A DNA stretch of 13,715 nt from CAUPWF01 sp036656795 (GCA_036656795.1 JAVXHR010000035.1:1-13715), one strand, 5' to 3'; numbered from the stretch's first letter, positions 1 to 7,196 are shown. Notes: generated by a model from the letters alone, not told the origin. Numbers and translations: made by a program.

Positions 1-9
1 AGGAGGAGA
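1..9 (+). promoter_or_regulatory. Ribosome binding site of the grdE-type gene
   Basis: The window opens inside a near-perfect Shine-Dalgarno sequence, AGGAGGAG, ending about 6 nt before a GTG codon at 14. This supports GTG-14 as the true start. The promoter and any upstream gene of the same operon lie outside the window. Confidence 0.85.
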
Positions 10-13
10 TTTT

Positions 14-1300
14 GTGAAACTGGAATTGGGAAATATAAAAATTAAAGACCTTCAATTTTCAGATTGTATAGAAGTAAAAGAAGGAATTGTAACTGTATGT
101 AAAGAGGAATTAGAAAAATTAGTGTTAGAAGATGAACGAATTATTAGTGTTAAATTTGAAATTGCAAAACCGGGAGAATCTGTGAGAATCACACCGGTAA
201 AAGATGTGATTGAGCCAAGAGTGAAAGTATCAGGATCAGGAAAGATATTTCCGGGAATTATTGCGAAAGTAAAAGCAGTTGGAAGTGGCAGAACACATGC
301 GTTGGTTGGGATGAATGTGGTAACAGTAGGAAAAATCGTGGGATTTCAAGAGGGAGTTATAGATATGAGTGGTCCTGCAGCTGCATACTGTCCATTTTCC
401 AAGACTTTGAATCTGTGTATGGTTTTAGAACCAAAAGAAGGGTTAGAAACACATCAATATGAAGAAGCAGCAAGATTGGCCGGATTTAAAGTGGGAGTTC
501 GTATTGGAGAAGCAGGAATCAATGTAGAGCCGGATGAAGTGATTACTTACGAGACAAAACCATTGTTAGAGCAAGCAGCACAATATCCAAATCTTCCAAA
601 GATTGGATATATTCATATGTTACAATCTCAAGGGCTGCTTCACGATACCTACTATTATGGAGTAGATGCAAAACAGATAGTTCCGACATTCATGTATCCG
701 ACGGAGATTATGGACGGTGCTATTGTAAGTGGAAACTGTGTGGCACCATGTGATAAAGTAACAACCTATCATCATCTAAATAATCCGGTAATTACAGATT
801 TGTATAAAAGACATGGAAAAGATTTGAACTTTATGGGAGTTATTTTAACCAATGAGAATGTATTTTTGGCTGATAAGGAACGCTGCTCGGATATGGTGGC
901 AAAGCTAGCGTCATTCTTAGGATTGGACGGAGTAATCATTACGGAAGAAGGATATGGAAATCCGGACACAGATTTGATGATGAATTGCAAGAAAATTACA
1001 CAACAAGGTGTTCATGTAGCACTTATTACAGATGAATTCCCGGGAAAAGATGGAAAATCTCAATCCCTTGCTGACAGTGCAAAAGAAGCAGACCTTCTAA
1101 TCTCCTGCGGTCAAGGGAATGCAATGCTTCATTTTCCTGCAATGGAGCATGTAATTGGAATGCTAGATTATATTGAATCACAAATTGGTGGAAGTGACGG
1201 ATGTGTCGCAAAAGATGGAAGTTTTGATGCAGAATTGCAGATTATTATCGCATCTACAATTGCAAATGGATATAATCATCTGGCGGCGAAAGGATATTAG
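14..1300 (+). CDS. grdE: Glycine/sarcosine/betaine reductase component B, pyruvoyl-type precursor subunit (GrdE/GrdG/GrdI family)
   Basis: 428-residue cytoplasmic protein recognised as the alpha/beta precursor of reductase component B. In this family the proprotein is cut at an internal Asn-Cys bond. The new N-terminal residue becomes the carbonyl (pyruvoyl-type) cofactor that binds the amine of glycine, sarcosine or betaine for reductive cleavage to acetyl phosphate. The expected site is visible as G240-N241-C242, followed by C246. Family-typical blocks are AKPGESVRI (51-59), KDVIEPRV (63-70), GSGRTH (90-95), GKIVGFQEG (106-114), QGLLHDTY (206-213) and GNPDTDLMMNCKK in the last third. The length matches the family. 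GTG start with strong SD; the stop lies 13 nt before the selenoprotein subunit gene, so the two are co-transcribed. The symbol is a family label: GrdE, GrdG and GrdI cannot be separated by eye. Direct grdE-grdB adjacency without grdA between them also fits the sarcosine and betaine versions. Confidence 0.9.
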   Translation: MKLELGNIKIKDLQFSDCIEVKEGIVTVCKEELEKLVLEDERIISVKFEIAKPGESVRITPVKDVIEPRVKVSGSGKIFPGIIAKVKAVGSGRTHALVGMNVVTVGKIVGFQEGVIDMSGPAAAYCPFSKTLNLCMVLEPKEGLETHQYEEAARLAGFKVGVRIGEAGINVEPDEVITYETKPLLEQAAQYPNLPKIGYIHMLQSQGLLHDTYYYGVDAKQIVPTFMYPTEIMDGAIVSGNCVAPCDKVTTYHHLNNPVITDLYKRHGKDLNFMGVILTNENVFLADKERCSDMVAKLASFLGLDGVIITEEGYGNPDTDLMMNCKKITQQGVHVALITDEFPGKDGKSQSLADSAKEADLLISCGQGNAMLHFPAMEHVIGMLDYIESQIGGSDGCVAKDGSFDAELQIIIASTIANGYNHLAAKGY

Positions 1301-1313
1301 AAAGGAGCGGAAA

Positions 1314-2621
1314 ATGGGAAAGAAAAAGATAGTACACTATATAAATCAGTTCTTTGGAGGAATTGGTGGAGAAGATAAGGCGGACTATAAACCTGAGATT
1401 CGAGAAACAATTGTAGGACCTGGTGTTGGTATTGCAGCAGGGCTTGGAGATGACTACGAAATTGTCGCAACAGTTATCTGTGGGGATAATTATTTTGGAG
1501 AACATATTGAAGAAGCACTTGCGGAGATTTTAGAGATGATTCGTCCTTATCAGCCGGATCTATTCTTGGCCGGACCTGCATTCAATGCAGGTCGTTATGG
1601 TGTTGCTTGTGGAACTATTGCAAAAGCAGTAGAAAAGGAATTGGGTATTCCAGCACTTACGGGTATGTATGAAGAGAATCCTGGTTCAGATATGTTCCGC
1701 AAGGATTTACTTATTGTAGCCACACCTAATTCGGCAGCAGGTATGCGAAAGATGATTCCAGTCTTTGTAAATCTAATCCAAAAACTTGTAAAGGGTGAAG
1801 AAATTCTGGGACCAAAAGAAGAGGGCTATCTGGAGCGTGGAATACGTGTAAATTATTTTCACAAAGAAAGAGGGTCTGCCAGAGCGATTGAACAACTTGT
1901 TCGCAAATGTACAGGGCAGGAATATGAAACAGAGTATCCGATGCCAACATTTGATCGAGTAGAACCAATGGCACCGGTTACAGATATTAGAAAGGCAAAG
2001 ATTGCTGTTGTTACGTCCGGTGGAATTGTACCACAAGGTAATCCAGATCATATTGAATCCTCTAGTGCAACAAAATATGGAATCTATGATATTACCGGTA
2101 TGGAACAGATGAGACCGGAAGATTTTACTACCGTTCATGGTGGATATGACCGTCAGTTTGTATTGGAAAATCCTAATTTGGTCGTGCCTCTTGATGTGTT
2201 GCGAGAAAAAGAAAAAGCCGGAGAAATCGGGGAACTGGCTAATTATTTTATTGCAACTACCGGGACAGGAACCTCTACCGGTAATGCCAAGGGCTTTGGA
2301 GAACAATTTAGTAAGAAATTGGTTGAAGATGGCGTGGAGGCAGTAATTCTAACCTCCACATGAGGCACTTGTACGCGTTGCGGTGCAACAATGGTAAAAG
2401 AAATAGAAAGAGCCGGAATTCCGGTGGTACATATGGCAACTGTCGTACCAATATCGTTGACTATCGGGGCTAATAGAATTGTACCGGCAGTGGGAATTCC
2501 ATATCCATTAGGAAACCCAACTTTGGGAGCGATAGAAAGTAAGAAAATCCGTACAAAGTTAGTAGAAAAAGCATTACAGGCACTTGGAACAGCAGTAGAT
2601 GGACAGACCGTGTTTGAATAA
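1314..2621 (+). CDS. grdB: Glycine/sarcosine/betaine reductase component B, selenocysteine subunit (GrdB/GrdF/GrdH family), Sec at codon 350
   Basis: 435-residue selenoprotein once the in-frame TGA at 2361-2363 is read as selenocysteine. The reading frame continues without a break to TAA at 2619-2621. Around the TGA the protein reads ILTST-U-GTCTRCGATM, the family redox motif U-x2-C-x2-C (U350, C353, C356), and residues on both sides are family-typical. Other signature blocks are NQFFGGIGGED near the N-terminus, AGPAFNAGRYG (about 84-94), RVNYFH, TSGGIVPQGNPDHIESSSA, and HMATVVPISLTIGANRIVP after the Sec. With the precursor subunit it forms component B, which activates the amine and passes the carboxymethyl group to selenoprotein A. 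Start: ATG-1314 after AAAGGAGCGG (1301-1310), giving the usual MGKKKIVHY opening; an upstream in-frame start at 1173 would overlap grdE and is rejected. Standard gene callers would truncate this gene or split it in two. The host must encode SelA/B/C/D elsewhere. Substrate is undetermined. Confidence 0.93.
2364..2390 (+). promoter_or_regulatory. Candidate bacterial SECIS element
   Basis: Directly after the Sec TGA the RNA can fold into a compact hairpin. Positions 2369-2374 pair with 2383-2388 (6 bp, one of them a wobble), G2375 is bulged, 2376-2377 pair with 2381-2382, and the 3-nt apical loop U-U-G is at 2378-2380. The apical loop begins 15 nt after the TGA and contains a G, broadly as expected for a bacterial SECIS recognised by SelB. 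Coding constraint (the C-x2-C residues) overlaps the element, so its sequence is not free to vary. The fold was drawn by hand and has not been scored. Confidence 0.6.
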
Positions 2622-2631
2622 AGAACGTGTA

Positions 2632-2661
2632 AGATAGACATAGATTGACATAGATAGACAT
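2632..2661 (+). repeat. Three tandem 10-bp direct repeats downstream of grdB
   Basis: Units AGATAGACAT (2632-2641), AGATTGACAT (2642-2651) and AGATAGACAT (2652-2661) lie head to tail between the grdB stop and its terminator. The middle unit differs by one base. The period is close to one DNA helical turn. No function is assigned; slipped-strand duplication is enough to explain it. Confidence 0.8.
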
Positions 2662-2669
2662 CCTTATAG

Positions 2670-2715
2670 AAAGAGCCCTTGATTTTATAGAAATTATAAA
2701 ATCAAGGGCTCTTTT
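2670..2715 (+). terminator. Rho-independent terminator of the grd unit
   Basis: A perfect 20-bp inverted repeat: the left arm at 2670-2689 begins AAAGAGCCCTTGATTTTATA, the loop GAAAT is at 2690-2694, and the complementary right arm at 2695-2714 ends in a run of T. It separates the reductase genes from the sporulation genes. The arms are symmetrical in A and T, so it could also stop transcription from the right. Confidence 0.92.
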
Positions 2716-2741
2716 ATGTTTCAAATTGAATTTGTAGAAAG

Positions 2742-2771
2742 GGATAAAGTTTTTAATATTAGTACATAATA
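2742..2771 (+). promoter_or_regulatory. Sigma-G (forespore) type promoter of spoVAD-spoVAE
   Basis: A GGATA box at 2742-2746 (four of five positions of the GHATR-type -35) is followed by an 18-nt spacer and CATAATA at 2765-2771, which fits the sigma-F/sigma-G -10 pattern CATnnTA. Transcription would start near 2778, leaving a leader of roughly 58 nt before spoVAD. spoVA genes are known sigma-G targets, so position and function agree. Matched by eye, without a matrix score. Confidence 0.65.
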
Positions 2772-2835
2772 TGAGTATTGGAATGTGCAATTTTTGAATA
2801 ATTGTATTTAAGATTTGAGAAAGTCAGGTGATCAG

Positions 2836-3843
2836 ATGGCAATAAAAGGTGGTCAAAGTTTGCAGTTTGAAGTGGCGCCATACCTAATTAGTAGTGGCTC
2901 GATTGTTGGAAAAAAAGAATCGGAAGGACCCTTGGGTGCATTGTTTGACATGGTAGGAGAAGATGATTTGTTTGGGGAGAAGACATGGGAAGCTGCTGAA
3001 AGTACCATGCAAAAAGAGGCGTGTTTATTGGCACTAAAAAAGGCTCGATTGGAGGCTCGACAAATACGTTATTTATATGGGGGAGATTTATTACGCCAAG
3101 GGATCGCTACTTCTATGGGCGTGGAGACATTACAAATCCCACTCTTTGGGCTTTATGGGGCGTGTTCCACTTCGGGGGAAGCGTTGGCATTAGGCGCAAT
3201 GAGTGTGGCAGCAGGATATGGGGATTATATTCTGGCAGTGACGTCAAGCCATTTTGGAAGTGCGGAAAAAGAATTTAGATTTCCTCTTGGATATGCCAAT
3301 CAGCGACCATTGTCGGCTCAATGGACAGTTACTGGAAGTGGAGCTTTTGTAGTGGGGACGCAAAAAAGTCATGTAAGAATTACAGGGGTTACAATAGGAA
3401 AAATTGTAGATTACGGGCTAAAGGATTCCCAAAATATGGGGGCATGCATGGCACCTGCGGCATATGATACGATTCTACAAAATCTGAATGATTTTAAACG
3501 AGATGGGCAAGCTTATGATCAGATTATTACAGGAGATTTAGGGGCAGTCGGTCAAAGCATCTTATTTGATTTTATGCAAAAAGCCGGAAAAGATATTAAA
3601 CGGAATCATATGGATTGTGGAATGACTATTTATGACAGACAAACTCAAGATACGCATGCAGGTGGTAGTGGTTGTGGCTGCGCAGCAACTACGCTTAGTG
3701 CTTTTATTTTACCAAAGATTGAAACAGGGGAATGGAAACGGGTGCTTTATGTTCCAACAGGCGCATTGTTGTCTACTGTTAGCTATAATGAGGGTGAAAG
3801 TGTTCCGGGTATCGCACATGGGATTGTGCTAGAACATTGTTAG
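2836..3843 (+). CDS. spoVAD: Stage V sporulation protein AD
   Basis: 335-residue protein with the thiolase-like fold of SpoVAD, part of the SpoVA channel. That channel moves dipicolinic acid (as calcium dipicolinate) into the forespore core and out again at germination; SpoVAD is the DPA-binding subunit. Family blocks seen are EGPLGALFD (30-38), GGDLLRQG (82-89), FGLYGACSTS (104-113, with the conserved Cys at 110), SSHFGSAEKEFRFP, TGSGAFVVG, DSQNMGACMAPAA, DCGMTIY, GGSGCGC and TGALLS. The equivalents of the B. subtilis DPA-pocket residues (Asp84, Cys110) are both present. Start: ATG-2836 behind AGGTGA (2826-2831); an upstream in-frame TTG at 2815 lies before this SD and is rejected. The length is close to the B. 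subtilis protein. It is followed 18 nt later by spoVAE. spoVAC, normally just upstream in clostridia, is absent here. Confidence 0.95.
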   Translation: MAIKGGQSLQFEVAPYLISSGSIVGKKESEGPLGALFDMVGEDDLFGEKTWEAAESTMQKEACLLALKKARLEARQIRYLYGGDLLRQGIATSMGVETLQIPLFGLYGACSTSGEALALGAMSVAAGYGDYILAVTSSHFGSAEKEFRFPLGYANQRPLSAQWTVTGSGAFVVGTQKSHVRITGVTIGKIVDYGLKDSQNMGACMAPAAYDTILQNLNDFKRDGQAYDQIITGDLGAVGQSILFDFMQKAGKDIKRNHMDCGMTIYDRQTQDTHAGGSGCGCAATTLSAFILPKIETGEWKRVLYVPTGALLSTVSYNEGESVPGIAHGIVLEHC

Positions 3844-3861
3844 AAAATAAGGGGGAAAGAT

Positions 3862-4218
3862 ATGGAATATATCAATGCATTTTGGGTAGGAGGACTTGTA
3901 TGTGCTGTCGTTCAAATCTTATTAGATCGCACTAAATTAATGCCGGGGAGGGTGATGGTGTTGCTTGTGTGTACTGGAGCAGTGCTTGGAGCTTGCAATA
4001 TTTATGAGCCATTTCTAAAATACGCCGGAGCGGGAGCAAGTGTTCCATTATTGGGATTTGGAAATGTACTGTGGCAGGGAGTCAAGAAAGCCGTGAGCGA
4101 ATTTGGATTTATGGGGATTTTTATGGGAGGATTTACTGCCAGCGCGGTAGGGATATCCGCTGCATTGATATTTGGGTATTTGTCATCATTTTTATTTGAA
4201 CCGAAGATGAAAAAGTAG
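3862..4218 (+). CDS. spoVAE: Stage V sporulation protein AE
   Basis: 118-residue, very hydrophobic small membrane protein, the usual size and position for SpoVAE (SpoVAEb type), directly after spoVAD. Hydrophobic segments lie at about residues 5-20, 31-47, 55-70 and 80-112, with a positively charged tail ending FEPKMKK. It is taken to form part of the inner-forespore-membrane DPA channel with SpoVAC and SpoVAD. The SD GGGGGAAAG lies just upstream of ATG-3862. The 18-nt gap to spoVAD means a shared sigma-G transcript. No separate terminator is seen after it, so read-through into the phosphate transporter gene during sporulation is possible. Confidence 0.9.
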   Translation: MEYINAFWVGGLVCAVVQILLDRTKLMPGRVMVLLVCTGAVLGACNIYEPFLKYAGAGASVPLLGFGNVLWQGVKKAVSEFGFMGIFMGGFTASAVGISAALIFGYLSSFLFEPKMKK

Positions 4219-4228
4219 TAAAAATATA

Positions 4229-4257
4229 TTGCGTTATACGAAAGATAATGCTATGGT
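4229..4257 (+). promoter_or_regulatory. Possible vegetative promoter of the Na/Pi cotransporter gene
   Basis: TTGCGT (4229-4234), a 17-nt spacer, then TATGGT (4252-4257) preceded by TGC, an extended -10. The hexamers are only moderate matches to the sigma-A consensus. Spacing and location in the short gap after a sporulation-only operon make it plausible. Confidence 0.35.
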
Positions 4258-4294
4258 AATAATGTCGATTTTTGTTATTATCTTAGGAGGAAGT

Positions 4295-5935
4295 ATGAAT
4301 TATACAAATATTATTATCCCTTTTGTAGGAGGACTTGGGATGTTCATCTATGGCATGCAAATTATGGCTCAGGGCCTTGAGAATGCTGCGGGAAACAAGA
4401 TGAAATCATTGCTGGCTATCTTAACAAAGAATAAGCTTTTTGGGGTGTTATTGGGAGCGTCTATTACTGCAATTATCCAAAGTTCATCGGCCACAACTGT
4501 TATGGTAGTTGGTTTTGTAAATGCAGGGATTATGAATCTGACTCAGGCCATGGGTGTAATTATGGGCGCGAATATAGGTACCACGGTAACTGGCTGGTTA
4601 GTATCCAGTGTGGAGTGGGCCAAGTTTTTGAATCCGGCAATGTTGGCACCAATTGCAATTATGATAGGTGTTGTGATTATGTTAACAGGAAAACGACATT
4701 CTACAAAAGATATTGCCAGTATGGTTGTGGGATTTGGTTTGTTATTTGTAGGAATCACGACAATGTCAACAGCAGTGGCACCGTTACAGGAATCAGAAGC
4801 ATTCTGTAGCATCTTTGTGACACTTGGAAAAGATCCGTTACTTGGAATTCTAGCAGGAGCGTTAGTTACAGCAGTGATTCAAAGTTCTTCGGCATCGGTG
4901 GGAATTTTGCAAAGTTTGGCAGCGGCAGGGTTGGTTCCATTTAGTGCAGCGATTTATATTATTATGGGTCAGAATATTGGTACTTGTATTACCGCAATTT
5001 TGTCTAGTCTAGGTGCAAAGAAGAATGCAAAAACGGCAGCTCTTATGCATTTATTATTTAATATTACGGGAACCGTAATATTTAGTATTGTAGCAATTAT
5101 CTACTTCCAAGTACTGAATCCATTAGCAGGAGTTGGCATTATCAGTCAGACTCAGATCAGTATGGTTCATACTGCTTTTAATATTGGAACAACGGTATTA
5201 CTATTCCCGGTATCTAATTACATCATTAAACTTGCAAAGAAGATTGGAAAAGTAGATGAATCTGTTCAAGATGACAGTAAAGTCCTATTAGATGATAGAA
5301 TGTTAGAAACTCCAAGTATTGCGTTACAATCAACGGTAACAGAAGTGATTCGTATGGGTTATATCGTCAAAGGGACACTTGCAAAAGCAAGAGATGTTTT
5401 GTTTGAACATAAACAGGAACGAATTACCGAGATTGAAGATGAAGAAAAGAAAGTGGACAGGCTAAGTGCGGGTCTTACAGAATATGCAATCAAGATTACG
5501 TCTTTGACCATAAGCCAAAGAGAACACCAGGAAGTTGCTCATCTATTGCAAATGGTATCAGATATGGAACGTGTAAGCGATTATTGTGAAAACATATCTG
5601 AATTTGCAGATACCTTGTATGAACGTAAAGCAACATTTTCACAAATAGGTACAACAGATATCAAGCATATGTTTGAAGTGTGTATTGATAGTTACGTCTA
5701 TGCATTAGAGGCATTTGAGGAACAAAGCCGTGAAAAAGCATTGAAGGTAATTGAAAAAGAGACAGAAGCAGATGGATTAGAGATTAGTCTTAGAACAGAA
5801 CATATTAAACGTCTTGCAAATCAACAATGTAATACGGAAGCGGGAATTGTATTCCTAGATACCTTAGTCTGCTTAGAACGTATCTCAGACCACGCAAGAA
5901 ACATTGCAGAAGAGGTGTTGGAACAAGTATCGTAG
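4295..5935 (+). CDS. Sodium-dependent phosphate (Na/Pi) cotransporter family protein with C-terminal PhoU-like domain
   Basis: 546-residue integral membrane protein. The transmembrane half (about 1-315) holds two inverted Na/Pi-cotransporter repeats, each with the hallmark QSSS motif: Q62-S65 and Q196-S199. Each is followed by a matching GANIGTT (91-97) or GQNIGTC (225-231) block. From about residue 340 to the end lies a soluble, charged, helical PhoU-like domain, the usual layout of the bacterial NptA/YjbB-like family. Expected role is sodium-coupled phosphate movement across the cytoplasmic membrane, with the PhoU-like part controlling flux; direction (uptake or export) cannot be read from sequence. 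ATG-4295 is chosen because AGGAGG stands at 4285-4290; in-frame codons further upstream lack an SD. The gap to spoVAE is 76 nt. It ends at a bidirectional terminator. Confidence 0.88.
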   Translation: MNYTNIIIPFVGGLGMFIYGMQIMAQGLENAAGNKMKSLLAILTKNKLFGVLLGASITAIIQSSSATTVMVVGFVNAGIMNLTQAMGVIMGANIGTTVTGWLVSSVEWAKFLNPAMLAPIAIMIGVVIMLTGKRHSTKDIASMVVGFGLLFVGITTMSTAVAPLQESEAFCSIFVTLGKDPLLGILAGALVTAVIQSSSASVGILQSLAAAGLVPFSAAIYIIMGQNIGTCITAILSSLGAKKNAKTAALMHLLFNITGTVIFSIVAIIYFQVLNPLAGVGIISQTQISMVHTAFNIGTTVLLFPVSNYIIKLAKKIGKVDESVQDDSKVLLDDRMLETPSIALQSTVTEVIRMGYIVKGTLAKARDVLFEHKQERITEIEDEEKKVDRLSAGLTEYAIKITSLTISQREHQEVAHLLQMVSDMERVSDYCENISEFADTLYERKATFSQIGTTDIKHMFEVCIDSYVYALEAFEEQSREKALKVIEKETEADGLEISLRTEHIKRLANQQCNTEAGIVFLDTLVCLERISDHARNIAEEVLEQVS

Positions 5936-5993
5936 TGTGGAGTGGAACATATTATAGACAGAACATATCAATAAGAGAATAAGCGCAGATATC

Positions 5994-6040
5994 AAAGCGG
6001 ATTGCTTGAGAATATAAACTCAAAGCAGTCCGCTTTTGTT
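5994..6040. terminator. Bidirectional terminator between the Na/Pi gene and the ROK gene
   Basis: A 17-bp stem with one bulged A (A6024): left arm 5994-6010, right arm 6019-6036, 8-nt A/T loop at 6011-6018. On the plus strand it is followed by T-rich sequence. The two neighbouring genes converge on it, with the ROK stop codon only about 10 nt away, so it probably serves both. Confidence 0.88.
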
Positions 6041-6049
6041 TTGATGTTT

Positions 6050-7114
6050 TTAAAGTGATTCCAAATATTTTGTAATGTAGGTAAGAGCAGCACCGGTAGC
6101 ATACATATAAGGAACAGTACTTCCTTGAAAGATAAAAGGAAATGGCTCTGGGAAAGCAGATTTTTTACGAATTTGATGATGTAAAAATTCAAGATCGGTT
6201 TCTGTTATATAGGAAGCGAGGGAACCTTCCAAGATGACAGGACTATTTATGATTAGGTGCAGGTTTTTTATCAATATGGAAAGATGTTGTAACAAGGATT
6301 TCCAACGTCTTACACGTTCTTGAACTCCTTGTTGCTTTTCTTTAAAAAATGTAGAAAGTTGTTCTCCTTCTTCAAGTAATGCATTGACAGAACAATAGCA
6401 AGTAGCGCACCCTTTCTGTCCACAGGCACAATCTGTTCCATCTGGTATTAAGGTAAGATGTGCAATATTATTATGTTTGTCAGAATTACCAGTATATAGA
6501 TTTCCGTGGATAAGAAATGCACCATCTAAGCACTCATCAAGGGATAAAAGGATTGCGTCGTTAAGTTTAGGCTGTTTCCATAGTTCTGTAGTAGCTGCAC
6601 ACTGGGCAACGGGGGAAAAATGACATGGAATATGCAATTGGTCCTCTAATTGTTGCAAAGGTAGTTCTGAAATGGCAAATCCAATTCCTAAGATTTGAGT
6701 GCGCATGGCACCTAAATCTTTTATAAACTCAGTGAGGGCCTCACCAATTAAATGATAATAGTTGGGGGTAGTGGCATATGGTAGATAGATAGACTTATAT
6801 TGTACCAGGTGTCCATATAGATTAAGAGCAACAAAAGTAATCTGTCCGTTATGAGTTTCTACACCCAATGCTAATTTAACAGTTGGAATAATAGAATATG
6901 CAATTGCTTTGCGCCCGATATGGGAGTCGAGCTGTCCATTTTTTTGAATAAGAGATGTTTCTAATAAAAGTCCCAGATATTGTGATATGGTAGGAAGACT
7001 CATATTCAATGCGTTGGCAATAGATTGCTTAGAAGAGTCTTTATGTTTATAAATATAGTGATAGACTTTAGAACAATGATTTTTCTTGATTTCACTAACA
7101 TAATGTTCGCTCAT
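6050..7114 (-). CDS. ROK-family transcriptional repressor
   Basis: 354 residues with the ROK regulator layout: an N-terminal winged helix-turn-helix (about 10-75, recognition region ANALNMSLPTISQYLGLL) and a C-terminal ROK domain. The ROK zinc site is intact: H219, C229, C231 and C236 in the pattern H-x9-C-x-C-x4-C; two further Cys follow at 239 and 241. The kinase and sugar parts are degenerate. The DxGGT phosphate loop is replaced by E86-THNG, the catalytic N-D by A170-Q171, and the sugar-contacting E-x-G-H motif by N-I-A-H. It should therefore be a regulator and not a kinase, and its ligand may not be a usual hexose. ATG-7114 (minus) follows a GGGGG-rich SD. It is divergent from the ABC operon; palindromes in the shared upstream region suggest autoregulation and perhaps control of the ABC genes. 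The ligand is unknown. Confidence 0.85.
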   Translation of the reverse strand: MSEHYVSEIKKNHCSKVYHYIYKHKDSSKQSIANALNMSLPTISQYLGLLLETSLIQKNGQLDSHIGRKAIAYSIIPTVKLALGVETHNGQITFVALNLYGHLVQYKSIYLPYATTPNYYHLIGEALTEFIKDLGAMRTQILGIGFAISELPLQQLEDQLHIPCHFSPVAQCAATTELWKQPKLNDAILLSLDECLDGAFLIHGNLYTGNSDKHNNIAHLTLIPDGTDCACGQKGCATCYCSVNALLEEGEQLSTFFKEKQQGVQERVRRWKSLLQHLSILIKNLHLIINSPVILEGSLASYITETDLEFLHHQIRKKSAFPEPFPFIFQGSTVPYMYATGAALTYITKYLESL

Positions 7115-7130
7115 AAATCCCCCTTTATAA

Positions 7131-7147
7131 TATGTATTTTATAAAAT
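7131..7147. promoter_or_regulatory. Candidate ROK operator O1
   Basis: TATGTATTTTATAAAAT is one arm of an exact 17-bp inverted repeat (partner at 7180-7196). It contains the 12-bp perfect palindrome ATTTTATAAAAT at 7136-7147. It abuts the -10 box of the leftward ROK promoter on its downstream side, covering the likely transcription start, an ideal place for autorepression. Confidence 0.6.
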
Positions 7148-7176
7148 AGTATAACATATATAAAAAGAAATATAAA
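7148..7176 (-). promoter_or_regulatory. Promoter of the ROK repressor gene
   Basis: On the minus strand TATACT (plus 7148-7153) is preceded by TGT, an extended -10. A TTTATA -35 box lies 17 nt further upstream (plus 7171-7176). The start site would fall near 7141, inside operator O1. The -35 is weak, as is common with an extended -10. Confidence 0.5.
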
Positions 7177-7179
7177 GCA

Positions 7180-7196
7180 ATTTTATAAAATACATA
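7180..7196. promoter_or_regulatory. Candidate ROK operator O2
   Basis: ATTTTATAAAATACATA is the exact reverse complement of O1 and contains the same 12-bp palindrome at 7180-7191. The centres of the two palindromes are 44 bp apart, about four helical turns, so repressor bound at both would face the same side of the DNA. O2 lies just upstream of the -35 box of the ROK promoter. Confidence 0.6.

Noticed and set aside
1173..1313. Longer N-terminus for grdB reaching back into grdE
   Set aside because: The extension overlaps grdE by over 120 nt, and the family N-terminus begins at ATG-1314 behind a good SD.
1773..2306. Long antisense open frame (177 codons) opposite grdB
   Set aside because: Cys/Phe/Ile-rich shadow translation with no SD or family resemblance; the sense strand is clearly coding.
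2361..2363. grdB as a pseudogene broken by a nonsense codon
   Set aside because: The stop is TGA exactly at the family's selenocysteine position with U-x2-C-x2-C, and the frame continues conserved to a proper TAA.
2391..2621. Separate 76-residue gene starting at ATG-2391
   Set aside because: It is in frame with grdB, lacks an SD, and is simply the part after the selenocysteine.
2243..2641. 132-codon antisense frame across the Sec codon
   Set aside because: It mirrors the sense gene's codon pattern and shows no independent start signals.
2632..2661. CRISPR-like array
   Set aside because: Units are only 10 bp, head to tail, with no spacers.
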